Source: JBBDIJ01 sp040880485
GTDB taxonomy: Bacteria; Bacteroidota; Rhodothermia; Balneolales; Balneolaceae
Length of the DNA stretch: 64,000 bases
NCBI GenBank assembly: GCA_040880485.1
Contig: JBBDIJ010000009.1
Coordinates: 1-64,000 of the forward strand
Direction: 5' to 3'
The notes beneath the pieces were generated by a model, which saw only the letters and a list, made by a program, of their open reading frames with translations, did no database searches and was not told where the DNA came from. How positions within the stretch are numbered: position 1 is the first letter of the stretch; every line of letters starts with the position of its first letter. Shown piece by piece: positions 17,623-25,223 of this stretch. A program made the translations under genes and the position numbers.

Positions 17623-18285
17623 CTATTCGTCCCAAATATAATCGAACAGAAGGACTCCCGCTGTGATCGTGGCTCCGCAATATGCAACGAGTGCCGTGAG
17701 GTCTTCCAGAGTGGTCGGATCCTCCTCGCCCGTCCAGGCGATCCTTGTGGTTCGTGTCAGAATGAGCAGAAGCGGGACGAGGAGTGGTATTGAGAGAACG
17801 GAAAAAAGGGGACCTCTCCGATCCGCTCTGGAGATAATGGCAGAGGTGAGTGTTGTAATGGAGGCGATACCAAGAGCTCCCAGAAATATGGTTCCGGCCA
17901 ACAGAGAGTGGTGAACAATCACAGATCCCATCATGATGGAGTAGAGGAGGAAAGTGAAGAGATTGAGGGTCAACAAAAAGAGAAAGTTGTAGAGAAGCTT
18001 ACCGGTATATACTTCTGTGGCACCTCCATAGAGCCTGAGCAGAGGCCAGGTTTTCTGTTCGCTCTCTGCAACAAATGTGCGAGACATACCGGCCATTGCG
18101 GCAAATAGGATTACGATCCAGACAAGACCGCTGCGGGGAGCCGGATCCAGGGTATCGGCCTGCAGAGCAAACAGAATGGTAAGCAGTGCCGCACCCGTGA
18201 ATGCGAGCAGCGTGTTCAGAGCATATCTGGTACGTAACTCTATCGCCAGGTCTTTTCTGAAGATCGCTAATATGGTGTAAATCAT
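17623..18285 (-). CDS. ccmB: Heme exporter subunit CcmB
   Basis: 220 residues with about six hydrophobic segments and the CcmB pattern: N-terminal IFRKDLAIELRTRYALNT, then MSRTFVAESEQKTWPLLRLYGG. CcmB is the membrane subunit of the CcmAB transporter used in cytochrome c maturation system I, with CcmC. No ccmA, ccmC or other ccm gene is in the window, so the gene stands apart from its partners. It starts about 165 bases from the divergent PTS gene and is first in the run ccmB-holB-dapF. Confidence 0.9.
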   Translation of the reverse strand: MIYTILAIFRKDLAIELRTRYALNTLLAFTGAALLTILFALQADTLDPAPRSGLVWIVILFAAMAGMSRTFVAESEQKTWPLLRLYGGATEVYTGKLLYNFLFLLTLNLFTFLLYSIMMGSVIVHHSLLAGTIFLGALGIASITTLTSAIISRADRRGPLFSVLSIPLLVPLLLILTRTTRIAWTGEEDPTTLEDLTALVAYCGATITAGVLLFDYIWDE

Positions 18286-18450
18286 CTGGGGTTCAGAATG
18301 TTTGAACCGGTTGGGCCGACCCCTGCCACCGGATCGGATCGGGAATGTAGCAAAAATGTGCTTATTTTATCTTTTGAATGATAGGCACTGCACTCCATAT
18401 ATTCGAGCCTGTTGCTTTTTTTACATTAATGGTTTCGGCCGGTTAATTTT

Positions 18451-18921
18451 ATGAATATATCTTCTCTGCTATCTAAAGAGGCGGTTCTTCCCGATTTGAA
18501 TGTACAGGACAAGTTTGAACTGCTCAACCGCCTGGTGGATCTGCTCTCACCAATGGTAGATTCGGGTCAGCTGGAGGAGATTCGAACCGCTGTCACAGAG
18601 CGCGAAAAGATCATGTCTACCGGTGTGGGAAAAGAGCTTGCCATACCGCACGGCAAGACAAAGGCTCTGGACCAGACTTACGCAGCATTTGCTCTCCTTG
18701 AAAAACCGGTTGAATATGAATCCATTGACGGAAAGCCGGTTCGCCTGGTCTTTCTACTCGTAGGGCCTGAATCGAATAACAGCATCCATATTAAACTTCT
18801 GAGCCGAATTTCGCGTCTGATGAACAAAAGCTCCTTCCGGGAGAGGCTGCTTGATTGTAGCAGTGCAGAAGGGATTCTGGAAGTGTTCCAAAGCGAAGAG
18901 GAGAGATTTTTTCAGGAGTAG
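18451..18921 (+). CDS. PTS EIIA (fructose/nitrogen type) domain protein
   Basis: 156 residues, a single EIIA type-2 domain. The phosphorylated histidine is in LAIPHGKTKAL, and the pattern TAVTEREKIMSTGVGKELAIPHG is typical of PtsN-like proteins. No permease (EIIBC) is adjacent, so it more likely has a regulatory role, as in the PTS-Ntr branch, than a transport role. Its gene is 5 bases before dacB, so the two are cotranscribed. The region between it and the divergent ccmB holds the promoters for both directions. Confidence 0.9.
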   Translation: MNISSLLSKEAVLPDLNVQDKFELLNRLVDLLSPMVDSGQLEEIRTAVTEREKIMSTGVGKELAIPHGKTKALDQTYAAFALLEKPVEYESIDGKPVRLVFLLVGPESNNSIHIKLLSRISRLMNKSSFRERLLDCSSAEGILEVFQSEEERFFQE

Positions 18922-18926
18922 CATCA

Positions 18927-20390
18927 ATGAATCGTTTTTTCAAATCCCCTCTGCTTTTTTTTCCGCTTTTCTGGGTGTTGACGCCGGCTGTTTCCGCACA
19001 GATGCCTGCGGCTGAAGGAGCCGTTCGCTCATTGATCGACGAAAGCCCGGCTGCTTCAGCTCTCTGGTCCGTCGTTGTTAGTGATGAGGATGGCAGAATT
19101 TTGATAGATATAGACGGAGATAGGATTATTCGCCCTGCATCGATGTTCAAACTGATCTCTTCTGCCGCTGCACTGAATATCCTCGGCCCCGATTTTCGCT
19201 ACCGAACTCGGTTGTATGGGACCGGGGAACTGGATGGAGACGTTTGGAGAGGTGACCTGCTAATTCGCGGTGTCGGAGACCCGGCAATTAGTGGCGAGTT
19301 TACAGATGGAAATGCTTTGTTTCTGTTTGAAACGTGGGCCGATCTTCTACTGGACATGGGGGTTCGATCCATCGACGGGAACATACTGGGTAATGACAGC
19401 TATTTTGATGATCTGCCCTATCCCAGGGGGTGGGAGTGGGACGACCTGTCCTACTATTATGCAGCGGAGATCAGTGCTCTCTCATTTAATAACAATGTGG
19501 TGGATCTGGAAGTGGTTGCGGATGGCGAAGTCGGGGATCTTCCGGAGATCTCCTGGTTCCCTTTTCAAACATCCTATGTTCGCTTTGTAAACGAGCAGGT
19601 CATTACACCGCCATTCACCGATTTTGATGAGTCTTATCACCGTATTCCAGGCTCCAACACGATCTTTCTGAGAAGCCGCCTGCCACAGGGTTATCTTGAA
19701 ACTGAGCCACTGTCGGTGCCAGAGCCGGCGATCTACTTTGTCGATACATTTCGAAGGCATCTTGAAATGGAGGGTGTGGATGTACTCGGCGAGCCGGCTC
19801 GGGACCGTACGGAGAGAAACTGGAGCAACAGCCGATACCAGCTTCTGCACGAACACATTTCGGTTCCGCTTCGTGAAATGATTCGATGGAAGATTCGTGA
19901 AAGCGACAACTTCTATGCAGAGATGATCCTCAAAACAGTAGCTGCCGAGGATTTGGCGGTTCCGGGAAGCACGGAACTTGGACTGGATGTATTGCGGAAT
20001 TTTATGGCTGAAGCGGGGTTTGATACTACACAGGTTACCCTGCGGGACGCTTCCGGTATGGCACCGGCTACCCTTCTGAATATGTCGGACCTGAACCGGT
20101 TTTTTCATCGGGTCCGGGAGTATGATTGGGTTGATGTATTTGATGAGAGTCTGGCGATTGCCGGAAGGGAGGGGACTCTGAGCCACCGCTTCCATCAGAG
20201 CCCGATTTTTGACAGGTTCAGAGGTAAAACCGGCTTCACTTCCGGCGTTCGGACGATAGGAGGTTATCTGGAAACATCATCCGGAAGGCAGCTTATAGTG
20301 ACCATTGCAACTAATAATTTTACAAGCAAAGTTGCTGTTATAGACCGAATTCACCAGCAGATTCTTGAAAACCTCTTTGAGAGCTATTGA
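18927..20390 (+). CDS. dacB: D-alanyl-D-alanine carboxypeptidase/endopeptidase (PBP4 family)
   Basis: 487 residues with a signal peptide ending AVSAQ. All three active-site motifs are present: RPASMFKLIS (SxxK), RESDNFYAEM (SxN) and RGKTGFTSG (KTG). Between SxxK and SxN is the long insert typical of PBP4 (class C low-molecular-weight PBPs). The enzyme trims or opens peptide cross-links in peptidoglycan and is inhibited by beta-lactams. It follows the PTS gene directly and ends about 70 bases before folD. Confidence 0.95.
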   Translation: MNRFFKSPLLFFPLFWVLTPAVSAQMPAAEGAVRSLIDESPAASALWSVVVSDEDGRILIDIDGDRIIRPASMFKLISSAAALNILGPDFRYRTRLYGTGELDGDVWRGDLLIRGVGDPAISGEFTDGNALFLFETWADLLLDMGVRSIDGNILGNDSYFDDLPYPRGWEWDDLSYYYAAEISALSFNNNVVDLEVVADGEVGDLPEISWFPFQTSYVRFVNEQVITPPFTDFDESYHRIPGSNTIFLRSRLPQGYLETEPLSVPEPAIYFVDTFRRHLEMEGVDVLGEPARDRTERNWSNSRYQLLHEHISVPLREMIRWKIRESDNFYAEMILKTVAAEDLAVPGSTELGLDVLRNFMAEAGFDTTQVTLRDASGMAPATLLNMSDLNRFFHRVREYDWVDVFDESLAIAGREGTLSHRFHQSPIFDRFRGKTGFTSGVRTIGGYLETSSGRQLIVTIATNNFTSKVAVIDRIHQQILENLFESY

Positions 20391-20450
20391 TGTTGCATTT
20401 CCTATGGGGTACCATAGTGCGGACGAGTTTGCAGATAATTTGAAAACCGA

Positions 20451-20458
20451 AAGGAGGT
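20451..20458 (+). promoter_or_regulatory. Strong Shine-Dalgarno of folD
   Basis: AAGGAGGT lies 4 bases before the ATG at 20462. It fixes the folD start at this ATG and not at the GTG immediately upstream. It is one of the few strong ribosome-binding sites in the window. Confidence 0.7.
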
Positions 20459-20461
20459 GTG

Positions 20462-21355
20462 ATGAGTGCGGAGTTAATTGACGGTACCAAAGTAGCCGGG
20501 CTGGTTCGAAATCAGGTGAGGGTGGATGTGGAAGAGTGGGTTGCGGCCGGACATTCCCGGCCATTTCTTCAGGTCGTACAGATCGGAACCGACCCCGCCT
20601 CTACATCCTACATAAAAGCCAAAACCCGCGCATGTGAAGATGTAGGAATCGAAACCGATACCAACAGCCTGCCCGATACCATCTCTGTTAAGGAGCTGAA
20701 AAAAGTGATCCGTTCCTACAACCGGAGTTCATCTGTGGACGGGATTCTTGTGCAGCTTCCACTTCCTTCACATATCTCTTCTCATGATGTCATCGAGTGT
20801 ATTGACCACAGAAAGGATGTGGATGGTTTTCACCCCATGAATATTGGCCGACTGGCCGTGGATCAACCCACTTTTCGCTCCTGTACACCCGCAGGTATCC
20901 TGGAACTCTTCCGTCACTACAGTATTCAGACCAAAGGAAAGCATGCCGTCGTCGTAGGCGCCAGCAACATAGTCGGTTCACCTATGGCTATCATGCTTTC
21001 CCGTGAGAACTCCACCGGTAAGGCGACTACTACTATTTGCCACAAATTCACAAGAGATCTGACCCGGCATACCATTCATGCCGACATACTGATTGTCGCT
21101 GTTGGGCAGCCGGGGCTTATCAGGGGAGAGATGGTGAAAGAGGGAGTGGTGGTCATCGATGTGGGTATCAACAGGATTGCAGACGAGAAGAGCAGTAAGG
21201 GGTATCGGCTTACCGGCGATTGCGATTTCGAAAGTGTGAGCAAAAAGGCGAGCTGGATTACACCTGTGCCGGGTGGTGTGGGGCCAATGACAGTGGCCAT
21301 GCTCATGAAAAACACTTTACTGGCCGCAAAAAAATCGATCTATCCGAAAGATTAA
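20462..21355 (+). CDS. folD: Methylenetetrahydrofolate dehydrogenase/cyclohydrolase
   Basis: 297 residues. The substrate motif is TSYIKAKTRACEDVGIE (catalytic Lys in the Y-x3-K pair) and the C-terminal NADP-domain motifs are VVGASNIVGSPMA and TPVPGGVGPMTVAML. It interconverts methylene-, methenyl- and 10-formyl-tetrahydrofolate for purine and thymidylate synthesis. The segment LSRENSTGKATTTICHKFTRDL is slightly longer than in E. coli, which is common in Bacteroidota-type FolD. The stop codon overlaps the convergent menE stop by 4 bases. Confidence 0.97.
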   Translation: MSAELIDGTKVAGLVRNQVRVDVEEWVAAGHSRPFLQVVQIGTDPASTSYIKAKTRACEDVGIETDTNSLPDTISVKELKKVIRSYNRSSSVDGILVQLPLPSHISSHDVIECIDHRKDVDGFHPMNIGRLAVDQPTFRSCTPAGILELFRHYSIQTKGKHAVVVGASNIVGSPMAIMLSRENSTGKATTTICHKFTRDLTRHTIHADILIVAVGQPGLIRGEMVKEGVVVIDVGINRIADEKSSKGYRLTGDCDFESVSKKASWITPVPGGVGPMTVAMLMKNTLLAAKKSIYPKD

Positions 21356-22866
21356 TCACTTTTCCCGGTGCCCGACTCCAAATAGAGCTCCCGCAGGCGG
21401 TTTCTCTTTACTTTTCCTGTTCGAGTACGAGGGAGTTTTGGCAGCCAGACCCACTCTTTTGGAATTTTAAAATGGGACAGGGATCTGCCTAGCATGGAAC
21501 GTAACTCCTTGCTACCGGGATTTGTTCCGTTACCGACCAGGAATGCGACCACTTTTTGACCCCACTCCTCATCCTCAACACCCACCACGGCAGCTTCGAC
21601 CACCCCTTCCATGTTCTCCAGCAGGTGCTCTATCTCCGAAGGGTCCACATTCTCTCCCCCGGTGATGATGATATCGTTTCTTCGGTTCTGTATAAAGAGT
21701 TGGCCAAACGTATTCAGATACCCCAGATCTCCGGTATTAAACCATCCATCCTTGTCGAACTTGCCTCTGTTCTTTTCCGCCTCCAGATACCCTCCAAATA
21801 GTTGAGGGCCTTTCAGCCAGATGGTACCAGCCATATTCGCTTTCAACGATCGTCCGTTCCTGTCCCGAATTTGAACCCGGTTGGGAGAAAAGATGGTACC
21901 GACACTTCTTCTTGGATGATAGACACCACTAGGCTGAAGCATTGGATTTGCTGAAATCTGTGCACATGTTTCCGTCATCCCATAACTCGTAACCAGTGGA
22001 ATACCGCGTTCCAGCGCTTCTCCAATCAGAGATTGAGAGATGGGGCCTCCGCCAACGAGAAGTGCTTCAAACTTTTTGTGTACCTGAAACCCCGGAATCT
22101 CCAGAAGGCGTTTGAGCATGGTGGGAACCAGAGACGCTGTCTGAAACAGGGGGTTTTCTGACAGAAACCGGGAAGCCCAATCGGGTTCAAACCGGTCCAT
22201 TCTGTAGATGGCCGAATGGTGAAGTAGCGAGCGAAGTATGACGGCAATCCCGCCAATGTGGTTGAACGGGAGGCAGTGAAGCCAGTAACGGTTTGGCAGG
22301 GGACGGAAATTGCGGGCTGAACCTTCTGTGGCAGCCAGCATCTGCCGCCGGATCAGGGGGACTATAGCGGGCTCGCCGGTGGTACCGGATGTCTGAAAAA
22401 ATCCAAAGACACGATCTTCATCTCCAGCCCAGCTGCCTTCAGTTATCTTGCTGCTCCGCTTCGCTTTTCTCTTTTTAAGAGCAGGTGCCGGGTGGCTCGG
22501 GATGGAACCGGCTCTCTTTCGGTTTTTTCTATCGGTAATTAAAACGGAGATATCCAGACGGCCGTATGCGCGGGTCAGTTCCGAATCAGTCATTGCAGGG
22601 GACAGAGGGAAGAATTGGATCTTAAGCAGCCAAAGAGAGGCGATGGCCATCACTAATTCATCTGAGCTCTCCATCAGCAGCGCGGCCGGTTTCCGGTCCG
22701 AGAAGGTGTAGGGGTTCAGGAGATTTTCAATAAGTTCGGTATAGTGATAGAGGTCGTGATACTCCCAAAGTGCGTTGTCAGAAGCAAGAAACTGGAGCTC
22801 TCCGTTGGGCCAACTCCTGTTCGTGATATCAAGGTCTGTTTTCGGGTCTCTAATCATGCCTATCAT
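21352..22866 (-). CDS. menE: o-Succinylbenzoate-CoA ligase
   Basis: 504 residues, an adenylate-forming (ANL) enzyme. It has the P-loop motif FFQTSGTTGEPAIVPL, the A5-type motif TSYGMTETCAQ, the hinge GWFNTGDLGYL and the C-terminal catalytic Lys in PRTRTGKVKRNRL. MenE activates o-succinylbenzoate with CoA in menaquinone synthesis. The MenE assignment over other acyl-CoA ligases rests on the adjacent menC and menA. Its ATG overlaps the menC stop by ATGA, so the two are translationally coupled. Confidence 0.92.
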   Translation of the reverse strand: MIGMIRDPKTDLDITNRSWPNGELQFLASDNALWEYHDLYHYTELIENLLNPYTFSDRKPAALLMESSDELVMAIASLWLLKIQFFPLSPAMTDSELTRAYGRLDISVLITDRKNRKRAGSIPSHPAPALKKRKAKRSSKITEGSWAGDEDRVFGFFQTSGTTGEPAIVPLIRRQMLAATEGSARNFRPLPNRYWLHCLPFNHIGGIAVILRSLLHHSAIYRMDRFEPDWASRFLSENPLFQTASLVPTMLKRLLEIPGFQVHKKFEALLVGGGPISQSLIGEALERGIPLVTSYGMTETCAQISANPMLQPSGVYHPRRSVGTIFSPNRVQIRDRNGRSLKANMAGTIWLKGPQLFGGYLEAEKNRGKFDKDGWFNTGDLGYLNTFGQLFIQNRRNDIIITGGENVDPSEIEHLLENMEGVVEAAVVGVEDEEWGQKVVAFLVGNGTNPGSKELRSMLGRSLSHFKIPKEWVWLPKLPRTRTGKVKRNRLRELYLESGTGKSD

Positions 22867-23948
22867 ACAGCTTTTACAGGTGTCAATCGGGTTTCGATGA
22901 TCTCCATGTGGTCGGCCTGCCAGCCAATTGAATCTTTTGTTTCAAGTGTAACGGATTCGGGGAGTGATTCTGCAAGATCTTTACTAAAAAAACCACCGGT
23001 TCCCAATCCGTGTGACCGGTTTGGTGATCCTGCCATTGCCGCCATCTGTACCAGAATGGAACGTCCCACAGCACTCTCCAACATCGATGTGACAATGATC
23101 TCTTTGTCAGGAGTCCGGTGAGCCTGAACTGTTTCAAACAAATTAAAAATGTTTCCGATTCTCATTGGTTTTAGAATCAAATATTTAATAGATGGGTTTT
23201 GGAGCAGTTCCTTCAGGGATTCCAGGGAGTGAATCGACTCGTCTGCGGCCAGAGGGATCGGAGAACTCGAGGCAGCCCTGGAGAATTCATGGAGTGAGGT
23301 GAAACGGCAAGGCTCTTCGATATACTCGACAGGCAGACCATGGAAAAGCTCCAGGTACTCCGCAAGCTTCTCTGAAGGCCAGCTTCTGTTCGGGTCTATG
23401 CGGTACTGTATGCCAGGGAATTTTCGATTCCAATTCTCAATCCACTCCGGAAGTGCTCCCGGTTCAGAACCGACCTTGAGCTTTACAACGGTTGCCCCTT
23501 GCAAACTGTTGTACCGCAACTGTTCATCTGCTGTTTTACGGTCCGATATTGGAATCAGGGCGTTTACTTTGACCTCTCTTGCAGGTGTTCGGCCAAAGAG
23601 TTCGGAGAGAGGCTTCCGATTTTTTTTGGAGAGTATGGAGGCCCCAAGCACGCTGATGGCGAAAGCGGCAGAAGGAGGGAGCGAGAGACGGTTCAACTCA
23701 CTGCAGAAGTACTCTGCTTTTTCCGGCCGTGTGAGAAGCCTGGTCAGCGCTTCCCGAGAGTCTTCAAGAGCGACCGCGCTCTCCTGCAGGCTCTCAACGG
23801 AAAACCCCGGCAGCGGAGCTGCTTCGGCTATGGAAATGTGAGTACCGCCGCGGAATCTGAGAATAAGCCCTTCACGGTGTGTCCAGCTCACAGTTGCTGT
23901 TTCAAAAGGGGTGTAAAATGGGATCCTGTATCGATGAATGGATAACAT
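22863..23948 (-). CDS. menC: o-Succinylbenzoate synthase
   Basis: 361 residues of the enolase superfamily. The catalytic KxK motif is VVKLKVGSE, the metal ligands lie in YRIDPNRSW, YIEEPCRF and AADESIHSL, and the second catalytic Lys is in LILKPMRIGN. It dehydrates SHCHC to o-succinylbenzoate. The gene sits between menA (45-base gap) and menE (overlap). Confidence 0.93.
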   Translation of the reverse strand: MLSIHRYRIPFYTPFETATVSWTHREGLILRFRGGTHISIAEAAPLPGFSVESLQESAVALEDSREALTRLLTRPEKAEYFCSELNRLSLPPSAAFAISVLGASILSKKNRKPLSELFGRTPAREVKVNALIPISDRKTADEQLRYNSLQGATVVKLKVGSEPGALPEWIENWNRKFPGIQYRIDPNRSWPSEKLAEYLELFHGLPVEYIEEPCRFTSLHEFSRAASSSPIPLAADESIHSLESLKELLQNPSIKYLILKPMRIGNIFNLFETVQAHRTPDKEIIVTSMLESAVGRSILVQMAAMAGSPNRSHGLGTGGFFSKDLAESLPESVTLETKDSIGWQADHMEIIETRLTPVKAV

Positions 23949-23993
23949 GAAGTCATGATACCACTTTCCGGGGAGAAGAGTCAGTTGGCCGGA

Positions 23994-24953
23994 TCACTCA
24001 ATACCACGAAAAAGTGTGCCAGTGGCAAGTAGCAGGCCGAAGATGAGCATTAGCAACGCAGTCTGAACCAGTACTTTGTTCAGACTCTCTTTATTCTGGT
24101 GATTCCAGACCCGATATGTCAAAATGGAGGCAAACGGAAGTGTGAGAAGTGGCAGGTAGATGGCCGTGTGAAAGTTAAAGTAGTGGTGGAGCATGGGTAG
24201 TATGGAGTAGGAGAGGATGATCATCACAATGTATTCGGCCTGAAGTGCCCTCTCACCAAAGAGTACCCCCAAAGTCCGTTTCCCGCTTATTCTGTCCTGA
24301 TCGATATCCCTCAGGTTGTTGACAACCAATATATTTACACAGAGGGCACCCACTGGGACAGAGAGCCATAGCGCTTCAACAGACCATTGAAGAGCATTCA
24401 CATAGTATGTTCCGGATACGGCGATACAACCGAAAAACAGAAAGACAAAGAGATCTCCCAGGCCGTTGTATCCGAGAGGGAGTGGGCCTGCGGTATATAG
24501 AAAACCAAAAAGTATAGAGAGGAGGCCGATTAGGAGAATGATCCAACCCCCGATCCAGACAAGCCAGAGACCGGCAAGAAAGGCAACCAGAAAAGTGAGT
24601 CGGGTTGCGAACAGCATTGTGGAGGGGGGTATGACTCCTGAAGAGGTGAGACGGCGAAAACCGATCCTCTGGTCGGTATCGGCCCCATGAACATGGTCAT
24701 AATAGTCGTTAGCAAAATTGGTTCCGATCTGAATGGTTATTGCACAAAAGAGCGCGATGAATGAAGCAAGGGGGTCAAAGAGATGCTCGCTCCACGCCAG
24801 AGCAGCTCCTGTAAGGACCGGTACGGCTGCAGCGGGAAGTGTTTTGGGCCTCGCGGCCTCTGTCCAGTACTTGTGATCAGGTGTCAAGACGATTGAGGGT
24901 CTGTTATTATTCTCCGGAGTAAGGGTCCGGTTTGGCTGAAACACTGAAACCAT
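23994..24953 (-). CDS. menA: 1,4-Dihydroxy-2-naphthoate polyprenyltransferase
   Basis: 319 residues with about eight to nine hydrophobic segments. The two Asp-rich prenyltransferase motifs are present: NFANDYYDHVHGADTD and NNLRDIDQDRISGKRTLG. It attaches the isoprenoid tail to DHNA in the inner membrane. The N-terminus before YWTEAARPKTL is about 25 residues longer than usual; a later start is possible but no better one is evident. It heads menA-menC-menE; menF, menD, menH and menB are not in the window. Confidence 0.93.
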   Translation of the reverse strand: MVSVFQPNRTLTPENNNRPSIVLTPDHKYWTEAARPKTLPAAAVPVLTGAALAWSEHLFDPLASFIALFCAITIQIGTNFANDYYDHVHGADTDQRIGFRRLTSSGVIPPSTMLFATRLTFLVAFLAGLWLVWIGGWIILLIGLLSILFGFLYTAGPLPLGYNGLGDLFVFLFFGCIAVSGTYYVNALQWSVEALWLSVPVGALCVNILVVNNLRDIDQDRISGKRTLGVLFGERALQAEYIVMIILSYSILPMLHHYFNFHTAIYLPLLTLPFASILTYRVWNHQNKESLNKVLVQTALLMLIFGLLLATGTLFRGIE

Positions 24954-24971
24954 ACCGAGGTAGATGCGAAT

Positions 24972-25001
24972 GGCGAAAATAAGGCGAAAATAGTTTCGCC
25001 T
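24972..25001. promoter_or_regulatory. Tandem GGCGAAAAT repeats and hairpin between menA and glutamine synthetase
   Basis: GGCGAAAAT occurs twice with an 11-base period (24972 and 24983), about one helical turn. The second copy forms the left arm of a perfect 8-base dyad, AGGCGAAA-ATAG-TTTCGCCT (24982-25001). This lies 20-50 bases upstream of the menA start in the divergent region. It could be an operator or a leader hairpin; no regulator is known to me for this motif. Confidence 0.35.
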
Positions 25002-25143
25002 AAAAATATTTCGATACCGGGCGTCACAATTAAATTAATTAGAGGGGGTCCCCCGAAAAAGCGCTACCATAAGTAATTTATTTAAATTTATTAGTGTGTT
25101 GACCTTTTTCATTTAGCTAAAAAATAAAACAGCTTAAATAAAT

Positions 25144-25175
25144 TTTGAATAATTTCTATTTCACCCTATCTTTTG
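25144..25175 (+). promoter_or_regulatory. Possible Bacteroidota-type promoter for glutamine synthetase III
   Basis: TTTG at 25144-25147 is followed 19 bases later by TATCTTTTG at 25167-25175. This approximates the Bacteroides -33 TTTG / -7 TAnnTTTG consensus with one extra T. Transcription would begin about 40 bases before the start codon. The surrounding region (25020-25200) is very A+T-rich. Tentative. Confidence 0.35.
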
Positions 25176-25223
25176 CCCAGCTTAAATGGGAAACCTGAAC
25201 ACATAGCACTCAATTAAGAGCTC

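Noticed and set aside
19482..20195. 237-codon minus-strand frame inside dacB
   Set aside because: Antisense to the PBP4 active-site region, with no independent features.
25044..25054. GGGGGTCCCCC as a terminator hairpin
   Set aside because: There is no room for a loop and no T run; it may be part of a protein-binding site at most.
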